From Labilithrix sp. (lineage in GTDB: Bacteria > Myxococcota_A > Polyangia > Polyangiales > Polyangiaceae): a DNA stretch of 63,040 nt. This document shows positions 51,964 through 61,149 of this stretch, piece after piece. The DNA is taken from positions 1-63,040 of the forward strand of contig JAHBWC010000047.1 of assembly GCA_019637225.1 (NCBI GenBank), given 5' to 3'. Made by a program: the position numbers and the translations under genes. Under the pieces are notes generated by a model. It made no database searches. It worked only from the letters and a program-made list of their open reading frames with translations, and was not told where the DNA came from. Within the stretch, counting starts at the first letter, position 1; the number at the start of each line of letters is the position of its first letter.

Positions 51964-53418
51964 TCAGAGCGTCTTCAGGTACTCGATGACCGCCGCGCGA
52001 TCGTCCGCCGAGAGCGCGTCGCCGAAGAGATGCCCGCCGTTGCCGTAGCCCAGCAACGTCGTGTCGTAGATCGCTCGCTTCGCGGCGACGTTCGCCTCGC
52101 CGCTCTTGCCGCGCGCGAGCGCCCGGTGCGTCCAGCCGAGGGCTGCCTGATCGTAGGCCTTCGAATCGAACGAGCGCGTCCAGTAGGCGGGGCGCTTCGA
52201 GCTGTCGAGGAGCGCCTCGATCGTGGGGACCGAGCCGTTGTGGAGGTACGGCGCCGTCGCCCAGACGCCGTCGAGCGGCGGCGCGACGTAGCCCTCTTTC
52301 GGCTCGAGCCTGGAGATCTCGCCGAAGAACGACTCGCCGAACCACCGGACGAACGGCGGTCCGAACTGCGCCGTCCCGGACGCGAGCACGGGATCGGTCC
52401 CGATCTCGGCGAGCGTCACGAGGCGGTTCGGATACGTGGCCGCCGATCCGTAGGTGCCGTGGCAGCGCGAACACGTCGACTCGAAGACGGTGCGACCGAG
52501 GCTCGCGCGCGCCTGATCGATCGGCCACGGGTACTTCGGCGGCTCGATGCTCGCGATGTACGCGCGGATGTCGGCGAAGTACGCGTCGATCGCCTTCGAC
52601 TCCTCGACCGAGCTCGTGCAGAGGATCGACGCCGTCATCATGATGCGCGCGTGGTCGCCGCGGCCGCCGCCGACGTAGAACATCGACGTCTTCTTGTTCA
52701 TGCGCCACCACGGCGGCACGTCGACCGGCGTGTCGTGCGGCGGCGGCACGGCCATGAGCGGCGTGTCGCTCCACGCGAGCGTCTTGGGATCATGGTGCGC
52801 GAAGAGGACAGCGGTGAAGTTGTCCGCGGGGTTCGGACCGCGCGTGCTGAGGACGGAGTACGGCGCGACCGTGTCGACGCGCGCGCGCCACTTCTGCCAC
52901 TCGGCCTTCTCTTTCTCGTCGGTGAGGAAGAGGCCGACGTTCGCGGTGAGGCCCTTCTGATCCTCCGCCGAGCGCGTGAAGTCGCCGTCCGCCGCGCCCA
53001 GGCCGACCACGAGCTCTCCGTCGATCCGTCCGGCGTGGCACGTGAGGCAGTTCGACGTGACGAGCTCGACGCCCTCCTTGGTCGTCATCGCGGTGTAGTT
53101 GTAGGCGAGCGTCGCGTTGCGCCCCTCGCGACCGGGGACGCGCTGGTTCTCCGGCGCCTCTCCGAAGACCTGCGAGTAGGCCGACCACGGGATGCCGCAC
53201 GGCACGTACGCCTCGTTGACGAGCGCGCGGTAGCCCTTCGCGGGATCGCCCGCGCGCTGCGGCTCCGCGTTGAGGGTGATGACCGGATGCGGGGACTCGA
53301 CGCCCGCCCCGGCGTCGACGTCGTTCGCCGACTCCGGCGGAGCGCTCGCCGGGTTCTGGGTCGCACACGCGGCCGCAGCCAGGAGGCTCGAGACGAGGAG
53401 AAGGTGACGTCGGCGCAT
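51964..53418 (-). CDS. Dihaem c-type cytochrome lipoprotein, RoxA/cytochrome-c-peroxidase-like
   Basis: 484 aa from ATG 53418. The signal peptide ends in LLAAAAC, so it is lipid-anchored. Two haem c sites: CLTCH (Cys124-His128) and CSRCH (Cys315-His319). The C-terminal signature PLDGVWATAPYLHNGSVPTI is typical of the RoxA/dihaem peroxidase-like group, in which one haem binds oxygen or peroxide. True RoxA cleaves polyisoprene; the substrate here cannot be inferred. It is divergent from a ferritin-like lipoprotein gene, so both could serve redox or iron handling in the envelope. Confidence 0.85.
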   Translation of the reverse strand: MRRRHLLLVSSLLAAAACATQNPASAPPESANDVDAGAGVESPHPVITLNAEPQRAGDPAKGYRALVNEAYVPCGIPWSAYSQVFGEAPENQRVPGREGRNATLAYNYTAMTTKEGVELVTSNCLTCHAGRIDGELVVGLGAADGDFTRSAEDQKGLTANVGLFLTDEKEKAEWQKWRARVDTVAPYSVLSTRGPNPADNFTAVLFAHHDPKTLAWSDTPLMAVPPPHDTPVDVPPWWRMNKKTSMFYVGGGRGDHARIMMTASILCTSSVEESKAIDAYFADIRAYIASIEPPKYPWPIDQARASLGRTVFESTCSRCHGTYGSAATYPNRLVTLAEIGTDPVLASGTAQFGPPFVRWFGESFFGEISRLEPKEGYVAPPLDGVWATAPYLHNGSVPTIEALLDSSKRPAYWTRSFDSKAYDQAALGWTHRALARGKSGEANVAAKRAIYDTTLLGYGNGGHLFGDALSADDRAAVIEYLKTL

Positions 53419-53720
53419 CTCGCGACGGCGAGTAGCAGAGGCGAGCGGGGCCCGCCAGGTCGACGGAGCGTCGGCGACGTTGGGCGGACGCCGTGCCCGC
53501 GTCCTGGCGGCGGCTCGCCGAAGCGGGCGCGAGGCGCGGTCCGAAATCCGCGCCCGCCCATCACGCGAGGACGCGAGGGTCTCGTGCGCATCGCGCTGAA
53601 GAAGCCATCCTCGGAGGACCTCGGCTGGCACATGCTGGCGCGCCGTGGCACTCGCGACCATCGGTCGAGCCGCGTTTCGCGGTGTTGGCACTGGGCACAA
53701 CCGTTGCTCCGCTCGATGCG
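53419..53720. other. Divergent region cytochrome / ferritin-like gene
   Basis: 302 nt without a gene. It includes a possible sigma-54 site just before the ferritin-like gene: GGCAC (53694-53698), 5 nt, TTGC (53704-53707), the right -24/-12 spacing but with a G in place of the usual T before GGCAC and only 13 nt before the ATG. Chance occurrence cannot be excluded. Confidence 0.3.
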
Positions 53721-55130
53721 ATGAGGCACCACTTCCGTCTCGGAACGCTCCTCCCCGCTCTCGCCGGCGCCGCACTCGGGGGTGGCTGCGGGGCCGGCGA
53801 GACCATGGATGCCGAGAACGCAAACGCTGCTCGTGCGGGCGTCGACACGGAGCTCTTCGACCTCGACGTGTGCACAGGCACGGAGCACCGCAAGCTCGAG
53901 GGCGTCACGGGTTCGGCCGACCATGGGCCCGCGTCCGGGGCGGTCGACTACATGGAGCTCCGGATCGAGCACCGCATCGATTACACGTTCCTCCCCGAGC
54001 CGACCGTGATCGCGAAGCACGGCAGTCCGTGCGCGTCCGGTCCGCAGAAGAGCAAGTGTGAGAGCGCGCTCGCTGCGCTCTGGTCGACGGAGGGGTGGCC
54101 CGGGCCTCCCAACGATCCGGGGCCGCCGCTCTATCTCTATTTGATTTGGACGAAGCTGGACGAGGTCGGGACCGTCACCTCGCTCGAGTCCCTCCGCGAC
54201 TTCGTGGGGGACGTGGAGAACGTGAAGGACGCCGCGCTCCTCGCGACAGCCTCGGGTACCTACCGTTTCGTCTGCGATGGGACGATGAACGCGAGGAAGA
54301 CAGAGACCGGTTGGTCGCTCCGCGTCCAGACCGGTTCCGGCTGCGGACGCGGGGCGGACATCGAGGAGCACGTCCTCGACGTGAGCCGTGACGGAGCTGT
54401 GACCGTGGCGGGGCCCAAGGTTGTCGCAGAGGGCAACCCGGACTGCACGTTCGGGCGGAGACCGAACGGCCTGTCCTCGTCGGGGGCGGCACACGGCTGC
54501 GAAGACACGAGTCCACCCATGGGTCGCTTCTTTGCAGAGGCCGCACACCTCGAGGCGGCGAGCATCGTCGCCTTCGCATACCTCGCGCGCGAGCTCTCCG
54601 CCCTAGGGGCGCCGAAGGAGCTCGTCGACAGCGCGCTCGCGAGCCGCGACGACGAGATCCGGCACGCCCGCATGACAGCGAAGGTTGCCACACGCCACGG
54701 CGGACACCCGACGGCCCCCGAGATCGCGCCCATCGCCGAGCGAACCGCGCTGGAGATCGCGCTCGAGAACGCCGTCGAGGGCTGCGTGCGCGAGACCTAC
54801 AGCGCGCTCGTCGCTCATCATCAGGCGCAGGCCGCAGCGGATCCATCGATCAAGGCCATGATGCGCATCATCGCCGAAGACGAGACGCGCCACGCCGGCC
54901 TCGCATGGGACGTCGCTGCCTGGCTCGAGCCGCAGCTCGCTCCGGACGAGCGCCGCGCAGTCGCGAACGCACGCGCACGCGCCGTCGCAGACCTCCGCGC
55001 GACGCTCGCCTCCGAGCCCGCTGCAGCGCTCGTGGACGCTGCCGGAGGGCCCCCGTCCGCACGGGCGCTCGCGATGCTCGATGCGCTCGACGCGCAGTTC
55101 ATCGAGACGGCGCTCGCCACAACAGCGTGA
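53721..55130 (+). CDS. Ferritin-like-domain lipoprotein
   Basis: 469 aa from ATG 53721. The signal peptide ends in ALGGGC. Residues 25-260 are an unassigned extracellular region with several Cys. The C-terminal about 200 residues are a four-helix ferritin-like domain: FFAEAAHLEAASIVAFAYLA, DDEIRHARM (ExxH), then a third-helix Glu and EDETRHAGLAWD (second ExxH). These could bind a di-iron centre. Helical domains of this type occur on many Polyangia lipoproteins; whether they act as oxidases or iron stores is unknown. Confidence 0.8.
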   Translation: MRHHFRLGTLLPALAGAALGGGCGAGETMDAENANAARAGVDTELFDLDVCTGTEHRKLEGVTGSADHGPASGAVDYMELRIEHRIDYTFLPEPTVIAKHGSPCASGPQKSKCESALAALWSTEGWPGPPNDPGPPLYLYLIWTKLDEVGTVTSLESLRDFVGDVENVKDAALLATASGTYRFVCDGTMNARKTETGWSLRVQTGSGCGRGADIEEHVLDVSRDGAVTVAGPKVVAEGNPDCTFGRRPNGLSSSGAAHGCEDTSPPMGRFFAEAAHLEAASIVAFAYLARELSALGAPKELVDSALASRDDEIRHARMTAKVATRHGGHPTAPEIAPIAERTALEIALENAVEGCVRETYSALVAHHQAQAAADPSIKAMMRIIAEDETRHAGLAWDVAAWLEPQLAPDERRAVANARARAVADLRATLASEPAAALVDAAGGPPSARALAMLDALDAQFIETALATTA

Positions 55131-55203
55131 CGCGCGCGTCCGGCGGCGCGCCACCCGCATGAGCAGCGCGTGCGTCACTTCAGGGTGACGAGACCGCGTG
55201 CGT

Positions 55204-55782
55204 TCAGTCGTCGAGTCCGAGACCCTTCAGGATCCTCGGGATGTGCTTTGCCACCCGGGCGGCCCTCGTCTTCGGCAGCTTCGCTTGCGAGAAGTGGAAG
55301 ATGTACGCGCGCTGCCGACCGGGGGTGAGCGCGGAGAAGGCCGCCCTCAACTTGGCATTCGTGGCGAGCTTGGACTCGAGCTCCTCGGGCCGCTCGAAGT
55401 CCTCGGTCTTCTTGAACTGCACCTTGAGCCCCGCGTGCTCGATCGCGATCGCCTCGCGCACGTAGGCCTTGACGGTGCTCTTCAGCTTGTTCACCTCCTG
55501 GACGCTCGTGAACCGAATCTGCCGCGCCGACTGCACGTTCTTGGTCTGCTGAATGAGGACGCCTTTGGCGTCCTCGAGCAGCGCGCCCTTGTGAAACAGG
55601 ATGGCGCAGTACTCCTTGAAGCCGTGAATGAGCACGACGTTCTTGCCGTCGAGCGCGTAGCAAGGGTGGCCCCACTTGAGCTCTTCGGTCAGCCCGGTGC
55701 CGAGGAGGATCTCGCGGAGCTGCGTGAGCTCCGCGCGCCACTTGCCCTGCTGCTTCAAGAAGGCATCGACCTTGGGGTTCAT
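55204..55782 (-). CDS. YdeI/OmdA-family protein
   Basis: 192 aa from ATG 55782 with GGAGG 6 nt upstream; an overlapping ATG in another frame has poorer context. The N-terminal DUF1801-like fold (WRAELTQLREILLGTGLTEE, then LKWGHPCYALDGKNVV and FKEYCAILFHKG) is followed by a C-terminal OmdA-like helix ending ALTPGRQRAYIFHFSQAK. Family members are cytosolic; some are linked to peptide or bacteriocin resistance, but no reaction is established. Confidence 0.85.
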   Translation of the reverse strand: MNPKVDAFLKQQGKWRAELTQLREILLGTGLTEELKWGHPCYALDGKNVVLIHGFKEYCAILFHKGALLEDAKGVLIQQTKNVQSARQIRFTSVQEVNKLKSTVKAYVREAIAIEHAGLKVQFKKTEDFERPEELESKLATNAKLRAAFSALTPGRQRAYIFHFSQAKLPKTRAARVAKHIPRILKGLGLDD

Positions 55783-55978
55783 CCATGACCTCCTGCGTCG
55801 AACGACGTCGGGTTCAGCAACGACGATGAGATGACGACGGTGCGCCGCAGCCGAGCGCAGCACCGCGGGACACTCGCTGAGCTCGAGACGAGGCACATCG
55901 CCCGACGAGTGTACCTCGCTCGCCGCACGGCGGCAGCGACAGGCACGGGGAGCGCGCGCGTCCGTCCCGATCGCGCGC

Positions 55979-56524
55979 TCACGAGAGGGGTCGCAACGGA
56001 ACGGCGAAGTCGTCCTCGATCCGCCTCCGGACCTCTCGCTCGAGCGTCTCGTCGAGGTACATCGTCTCGAGGCGCTCCTCGAGGATGGCTCGATCGACGA
56101 GCCCGTGCCGTGCAGCCGTGCGATTGAAGCGAAGGTCCTTGTCCCGGTGCGCGACGTACTTCGAGAGCACGAGGTCGTGGACCTCCAAGCAGAGCCCGCG
56201 TCGGCCACGTGTTCGCGGAGTCTCGACGACGACGAGCCGATCCTGCCACCCCGGCGGAAGCGTGGCGGTCTCCGGACCGACGCCCTGAGCGTAGTACCCG
56301 TACATCTCGTGGAATGGCGAGAGCTCACCGATCGAACCGTCGACGAGGTCGCTTCGTTCGACGTGGTTCTTGGGATAGACGTCGGCTGCGTTGGAGACCA
56401 AGAGCTCGGCCGGCGCCTCCGGGAACTGTCCGAGGACCGCCTGACTCCCGAGAACGACGATCTCGTCGTCGTCCGCGATGGTCGCCGCTGCTCGAATGAC
56501 GTGTTCGAGTTGCGCGCGCGTCAT
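55979..56524 (-). CDS. DUF6036-like nucleotidyltransferase-fold protein
   Basis: 181 aa from ATG 56524, whose ATG overlaps the stop of the upstream gene (ATGA). The N-terminus fits the minimal nucleotidyltransferase fold of DUF6036: IVVLGSQAVLGQFPEAP, then AADVYPKNHVERSDLVDGSI. The C-terminus has LEVHDLVLSKYVAHRDKDLRF, typical of AbiEii/DUF6036 proteins. Such proteins often pair with a small partner in toxin-antitoxin or defence-like operons. The partner here is frameshifted. Function in this strain is inferred from gene order. Confidence 0.72.
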   Translation of the reverse strand: MTRAQLEHVIRAAATIADDDEIVVLGSQAVLGQFPEAPAELLVSNAADVYPKNHVERSDLVDGSIGELSPFHEMYGYYAQGVGPETATLPPGWQDRLVVVETPRTRGRRGLCLEVHDLVLSKYVAHRDKDLRFNRTAARHGLVDRAILEERLETMYLDETLEREVRRRIEDDFAVPLRPLS

Positions 56525-56828
56525 GGCGAAACCGCACGCCAGATCCTCCACCGTTCGCGACGGCAAGCGCTCCGGCAAACGGCGAGGCCTGGCGGAGCGC
56601 ACGCGCGTGCTCGCTGGAATCGACGAGGAAAACCGCGACCTCTTCGAGAGAGAGCGCGAGCACGGCCTGCCATGCGTCGACGTACTCCCGATGGGTGCCG
56701 CCGTGCTCCGCCCACGTACGCACGCGCTCTCGTGCGCGCTCGAGGATCCGCGGCTCCGAGCGCAACCGCTCCGCGATGGCGCGGTGCAGAGCAAGGCTGC
56801 GCTCTTCGGCTAGCGAGTGCTGCGTCAC
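56521..56828 (-). pseudogene. Small helical partner of DUF6036 protein, frameshifted
   Basis: Starting at 56828: MTQHSLAEERSLALHRAIAE, a helical charged region, VRTWAEHGGTHREYVDAWQA, and RALRQASPFAGAL. The expected ending RRERWRIWRAVSP is found in another frame, finishing in a TGA that overlaps the DUF6036 ATG. Joining the two needs one extra base near 56565, so there is a 1-nt deletion. The overlap of stop and start codons shows the two-gene unit was translationally coupled. It may be an inactivated antitoxin-like gene or a sequencing error. Confidence 0.65.
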
Positions 56829-56892
56829 CGATCAAAGGTCGCAGAGCCCCCCCGGGGGTCGCGTTGGTCCTCGCGACGCCGCAGTCGGTCGG

Positions 56893-57714
56893 CTACGGTG
56901 ACCCGAGCGGAGACGGCGGCGAGCGCTGCTCGCACGGATGCCCCACCGGGCGCGGTGGCTCCGGCGGGCAGACGAAGGGCTCCTCCGGCGGGCGCGGCTC
57001 GACGTAGCGCGCCCCGTCCCACACCATGCGGAAGCCCTCCGTCTCGACCAGCGAGAAGGTGACGCAGGGCGCGGGCGCACCGCCATCTCCCGAGAGCGGA
57101 CACGGATCGCCTTCGCCGACGGGGGACGCGCGCAGGTCGAGTTTCGTCGGCGGTACCCCGCGACCGACGAGCACGTTCTTGACCGCCGCAGCGCGGCGAG
57201 TCGCGAGGCGGGCTGCGTTCTTCTCGATCGCCAGCGAGCGACCGACGACGCCGAGTCGGATGAGGCGCTCGTTCTTCGCGAGCTCGACGATCTGATCGAG
57301 CCCGTCCGCCTCGAATGACGGCTTGTCACCGTTGATCTGGAACGAGGCCACGTGGGGGACCTGGATCAGGCTGTACTCGAGGATGATATGCGGGCAGCCG
57401 TGCCTCGATCGGGTGCCGGGGGCATCCGGGCAGCGGTCACAATAGTCGGGGATGCCGTCTCCATCGTTGTCTTCGTCGGGACATCCATCGGCGTCCTCGA
57501 AGCCGTCGCAGTCTTCGGGTTCGTCCGGACAACGATCGGCGTCGTCGTCGATCCCGTCATTGTCGCGGTCGGGCAGCTTCGCCGGCGCCATCCCCGCGTC
57601 CGCTCCGCGCTGTGCGCTCCGCGCGGGCGGAGACGATCCGAGGTCCGTACGAGCGCAGCTCGCGACGATGAGAACGCCGACTACGAAAGTGCCGAGAACA
57701 CGCTGAGAGGGCAT
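56893..57714 (-). CDS. OmpA-like lipoprotein with calcium-binding repeats
   Basis: 273 aa. The signal peptide ends in LIVASC. Residues about 48-105 hold thrombospondin-type-3 Asp repeats (DRDNDGIDDDADRCPDEPED, then EDNDGDGIPDYCDRCPDAPG), which bind Ca2+. The C-terminal half is an OmpA/MotB-type peptidoglycan-binding domain (LIRLGVVGRSLAIEKNAARL, then RRAAAVKNVLVGRGVPPTKL), although the usual Gly and Arg positions are only partly kept. Outer-membrane to peptidoglycan tether. Transcribed after the RDD gene (32 nt gap). Confidence 0.87.
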   Translation of the reverse strand: MPSQRVLGTFVVGVLIVASCARTDLGSSPPARSAQRGADAGMAPAKLPDRDNDGIDDDADRCPDEPEDCDGFEDADGCPDEDNDGDGIPDYCDRCPDAPGTRSRHGCPHIILEYSLIQVPHVASFQINGDKPSFEADGLDQIVELAKNERLIRLGVVGRSLAIEKNAARLATRRAAAVKNVLVGRGVPPTKLDLRASPVGEGDPCPLSGDGGAPAPCVTFSLVETEGFRMVWDGARYVEPRPPEEPFVCPPEPPRPVGHPCEQRSPPSPLGSP

Positions 57715-57746
57715 GGCTCCTCATCGAATCCCGGGGCAGCTCGGGT

Positions 57747-58382
57747 TCAGATCACCTTGACGACGGTGGCGACGACCTGGACGACGCCGTAGAGCGCGAT
57801 GCCGAGGGCGATGCCGCCCGCGGGGTTCTGTTTCATCGCGGCGGGCATGCCCCTCGAACGAACGACGATCGTCCCCGCCCACTTGTCGCCGTGGCGCTGC
57901 TTCGTCGGCGAGCTCGACATCGACGACCATGCGACGGCTCCGAAGAAGAGCGAGTCGAGGTAGTAGGCGAGATTGCGGACGAGCGCCTTCACGAGAGTGC
58001 AGGGGCGACGGTCTTCGGTGAGCACGCGCAGGCCGCAGATCGCCTTGCCGATCGTGGCGCCGCCGAGCGCCTCTGCCACCGTGTGATAGAGGAGGGAGCC
58101 GAGGAAGCCGAACGCGAACGTGCCGATCGTCTGCTTGCCGATCCGCGTCTCCCATCCGGGTCCGATGACGCCTGCCGCGCCGAGCAGTGCGACGGAGAAT
58201 CCGCCGATGGCTCCGGCGACCGCACCAGCGATCGTCGTCGCGATCACGTCGATGACGTGAGCCCCGGCTCGGATGCCGAACCCGCCGGGCTCGAGCATCA
58301 CGTCCGCGTCGTCGCCGTACGCCGAAGGCGCGGGCTCGGGTGCTCCGGGAGGCGCATACCACTGCGGGCCTTGCATGGTCAT
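57747..58382 (-). CDS. RDD-family membrane protein
   Basis: 211 aa; Met1 or Met3 could start it. The Pro-rich cytosolic N-terminus (APPGAPEPAPS) is followed by the RDD domain: AGAHVIDVIATTIAG, a second helix, GGATIGKAICGLRVLTEDRR, then LVRNLAYYLDSLFFGAVAW and a C-terminal helix. In RDD the name residues Arg-Asp-Asp are conserved; here Arg and the first Asp position are seen as RAGAHVIDV. Function of the family is mostly unknown, possibly transport. First gene of a two-gene unit with the OmpA-like gene. Confidence 0.85.
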   Translation of the reverse strand: MTMQGPQWYAPPGAPEPAPSAYGDDADVMLEPGGFGIRAGAHVIDVIATTIAGAVAGAIGGFSVALLGAAGVIGPGWETRIGKQTIGTFAFGFLGSLLYHTVAEALGGATIGKAICGLRVLTEDRRPCTLVKALVRNLAYYLDSLFFGAVAWSSMSSSPTKQRHGDKWAGTIVVRSRGMPAAMKQNPAGGIALGIALYGVVQVVATVVKVI

Positions 58383-58590
58383 GTCACGCTATCACGAGCT
58401 CGATGCACGGATCGCGGAGCCGCCTCGATCGCGTGACCATCGAGCGCGCCTCGTCTGCGTGCATGTGCGCGGCCGCCCCATCGACTCGCGTCCGCTTCTT
58501 GGCCGCCCGCGTTCGCGTCCGGTACTCCCGATGCAACGCAGCCGAGACACGAGGAGGCGACCTCGCGAGGTCCGCCAAGGGGAGGAAGGC

Positions 58591-59250
58591 ATGGATCCGA
58601 CGATGTCCTTTCTGAAGCCGCGCGCCGAATCGCGCTGTCGACCGCTTCCGCAGCGCTTGCGGGTGAAGGACGTGGCCGACGCGTGCCGGAGCGCGGCGCT
58701 CGCCTTCGCGTGGTGCGCGCGTGCCTCCTGGGGCAAGCGTGAGCTCGCCCGCTGGCTCCTCGGCCCGTACGCGCGGGCCATCGAGGCGACGCGCGAGCCG
58801 CCGGCGGCGCGGAGGCTCCCGCGGCGATCCGTCTCGAGCGAGACGGTCCATGAGCTGCTCGCCCGATCGCACGCGCACGTGCTCGCCGTGCTCCGGTCGA
58901 GCGGCTCGTGGAAGAGCGACGCGCGGTTCGCGCGCCTCATGGTCGACGGCGGCGTCGTGGTGGGCGTGATCGACGACGAGTCGGCGATCGGCTACGCGCC
59001 CGTCGCATCGGCGGAGATGCGCCTCGTCGACCGCGTGACCTCACTCTTCGTCGCCGACTTCCTCACGCGCCCGGCGGACTACACGCGTTTCCGGATCTGC
59101 GACCTCTGCGAGGGCGTCACCTTCGACAGCGCCGCGGAGCACGCGGAGTCCTGCGGTGGAGCAGCGATGGGCTCGGGGATACGGCCGGCGGTGACGGCGC
59201 CGGCCGCGCGCCGCGTGACGCTCATCGGCCTCGGCGATCGCGCGGCGTAG
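58591..59250 (+). CDS. Unknown cytosolic protein with C-terminal CxxC...HxxxC motif
   Basis: 219 aa; ATG 58591 with GGAGG 5 nt upstream. Helical basic N-terminal half (VADACRSAALAFAWCARASW, then GKRELARWLLGPYARAIE) and a small mixed domain. The C-terminal ICDLCEGVTFDSAAEHAESC has Cys-Cys-His-Cys spacing suited to zinc binding. No family recognised. Divergent from the RDD gene. Possibly a regulator, but there is no direct evidence. Confidence 0.65.
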   Translation: MDPTMSFLKPRAESRCRPLPQRLRVKDVADACRSAALAFAWCARASWGKRELARWLLGPYARAIEATREPPAARRLPRRSVSSETVHELLARSHAHVLAVLRSSGSWKSDARFARLMVDGGVVVGVIDDESAIGYAPVASAEMRLVDRVTSLFVADFLTRPADYTRFRICDLCEGVTFDSAAEHAESCGGAAMGSGIRPAVTAPAARRVTLIGLGDRAA

Positions 59251-59320
59251 CTCGTCTCGTCGCCGCGCGGGGCTCGACCGGACCCCTCACACGACGCGTA
59301 GCCGCGGGACCTCTCGCGCG

Positions 59321-60082
59321 TCAGAAGCCGAGGCGCGGATCGGTGATCGTCGCGGAGCCGCGGTAGTGCTTGCGAAAGAGGAGGAAGCTGCCGCGCGCGT
59401 CGAACGTGATGCTCGACGGCGCCCGGCCGAGCGGCGTCGCGAGGTCGAAGCGCAGCGTCACGTCGACGTGATCGACGAACGTCGGGTTCTTGCTCGGCGA
59501 CAACCCCATCGTGAGGACCTCGCCGGCGCGCTCGTCCACCCACGCCGATCCCTTGAACGCGTTCTCGGCGGCGACGAGCGGGGCGAACGCGAGGCGGACG
59601 CGCGACGAATCGCCCGGATCGCGCTCGAGGAACGAGAACGTGTAGCGCGGCTGCTCGGACGCGAGGAACGGGAGGTGCAGATCGCGCGCCTTCTCCAGCT
59701 TGCCGGCCTTCCGCTCGGCGCGACGCTTCTCGGCCTTCTTGCGAGCCTCGGCGGTCTTGTCGGCGCCATCCTCCGTGTAGCGTACGACCTCGGTGAAGCG
59801 CTCGGCGGGCGTCGCCGTGAAGCGGACCACCATCTCCTTTCGGCCGTCGACCTGGCCGCTTCGATCGAGCTCCTCCATCCGACCGCTCAACGTGAAGGAG
59901 CCGCGACGTTTCATCTCCTCGAACTGCTGCGCGTGCCGCGCCAGCCGCGAGAGGAGCGGCCCGAGCGCCGGCGCGTCGGCGACCGGGGCGGCGGCGGCTT
60001 CGTCCGCGCGGCCGATGCCGGGAGAGGCGACGAGCGCCAGCGTCGCGACGACCGACGCGAGGGCGAGACGTGAAGCGCGCAT
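59321..60082 (-). CDS. Secreted LolA/LolB-fold-like protein
   Basis: 253 aa. Signal peptide of about 26 residues (LALASVVATLALVASPGIGRA). The mature part alternates beta strands: GSFTLSGRMEELDRSGQVDG, MVVRFTATPAERFTEVVRYT, then VDVTLRFDL and ARGSFLLFRKHYRG, as in LolA-type half-barrels that bind lipoprotein or lipid. A Lys/Arg/Glu-rich insertion (about residues 108-135) is unusual. The fold is inferred from pattern only. Confidence 0.5.
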   Translation of the reverse strand: MRASRLALASVVATLALVASPGIGRADEAAAAPVADAPALGPLLSRLARHAQQFEEMKRRGSFTLSGRMEELDRSGQVDGRKEMVVRFTATPAERFTEVVRYTEDGADKTAEARKKAEKRRAERKAGKLEKARDLHLPFLASEQPRYTFSFLERDPGDSSRVRLAFAPLVAAENAFKGSAWVDERAGEVLTMGLSPSKNPTFVDHVDVTLRFDLATPLGRAPSSITFDARGSFLLFRKHYRGSATITDPRLGF

Positions 60083-60230
60083 GCCTCAAGCTTGGCCGTG
60101 ACTCGAGCACCGGGCAAGCTCGAAGCTCTCCGCGACGGACGGCGAGAGGCGGGCGTCCGCAGCGCCCGCGATGCCGCTCCAACGCGCCGGCGCCGCGCTC
60201 GCTCCGCTACGCGCCGGGTGCGCGCCCGTC

Positions 60231-61034
60231 CTACGCGCCGGCGCGCGGGCCGGCGGGCCTCGCGAACGACTCCGGATCTTGCTGGTAGAAGTCCGCGAAC
60301 GCCGCGTAGAGCTCCGGGTGGCGCGCGCGGAGCGCGGCGGGCTTCTCGAAGAACATCTCGGTGACGACGGCGAAGAACTCGGGCGGGCTCGTCGCGCCGT
60401 AGCGGTCGATGTCGGAGCCGCGACCTCTGTGGACCCGCTCGACGAGATCGGCGTACTCCTCGCCGAGGACGCGGGCCCAGGTCGCGTAGCGGGCGGTCGT
60501 CCCGAGATCGGGCGCGCCGTCCATCGTGCCGTCCTCCTGATCGAGCTGGTGCGCGAACTCGTGGAGGACGACGTTGTGACCGTCTTCGACGTTGGCCGTG
60601 CCGCGGCGGACCGCGTCCCACGCCAGGACCACGAGGCCGCGCTCCCAGGACTCGCCGAGGCGCGGCACGTCGCCTTCGATGACGACGGGCCCGTCGTGGG
60701 TCTTCGTCTTCGCGACGTAGGTGCTCGGATAGACCAGCACCGTGTCGAGCTCGGGGTAGATCTCCGTGTCGCGGTGAAGGAGGAGCACGCACGCCTGCGC
60801 CGCGATCGTGACGCGGACCTCGTCGCTCACCTCGAAGCCGCCCGCGCCCTCGAACGCCCGTGGTGGTCGTCGATGAACGCGAGGATCAGCCGCTCGGAGT
60901 TTCTCGCTTTGATCGTCCTCCGGCAGAGCCCGAATCGAGCGGGGACGTTTCGATCGAGCACGTCCGTCCACTCCGGAGGGAACGGGGCGATCCTCGCGGA
61001 ACGTCCTGAGCCAGCGCTGGAACAGGCGGAACAC
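60231..61034 (-). CDS. MtfA/DUF980-like zinc peptidase with damaged N-terminal coding region
   Basis: From about residue 60 the frame is clean: FEVSDEVRVTIAAQACVLLLH, then LHEFAHQLDQEDG (HExxH zinc motif) and PPEFFAVVTEMFFE with a downstream Glu ligand. MtfA binds and inactivates Mlc in E. coli and has weak peptidase activity. The N-terminal 60 codons read in at least four frames: MFRLFQRWLRTF, then APFPPEWTDVLDRNVP, then RALPEDDQSEKLR, then ERLILAFIDDHH. The gene as written would not give a normal N-terminus. Decay or assembly error. Confidence 0.7.
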   Translation of the reverse strand: MFRLFQRWLRTFREDRPVPSGVDGRARSKRPRSIRALPEDDQSEKLRAADPRVHRRPPRAFEGAGGFEVSDEVRVTIAAQACVLLLHRDTEIYPELDTVLVYPSTYVAKTKTHDGPVVIEGDVPRLGESWERGLVVLAWDAVRRGTANVEDGHNVVLHEFAHQLDQEDGTMDGAPDLGTTARYATWARVLGEEYADLVERVHRGRGSDIDRYGATSPPEFFAVVTEMFFEKPAALRARHPELYAAFADFYQQDPESFARPAGPRAGA

Positions 61035-61149
61035 CCCGAGAGCCTATTGCGCGCGGCGCGATCGCGGGAGGCCGAGCCGCGCCCTTCGCGCTCGAGCTGG
61101 GCGCGCCACTCGTCGGTGCGCTGGAGGAGGCTGCCGAGCGGCGGCGACA

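Noticed and set aside
53691..53709. Possible sigma-54 promoter GGCAC-N5-TTGC before the ferritin-like gene
   Set aside because: Correct spacing, but only 13 nt from the ATG and imperfect at the first position; in 70% GC DNA this can occur by chance.
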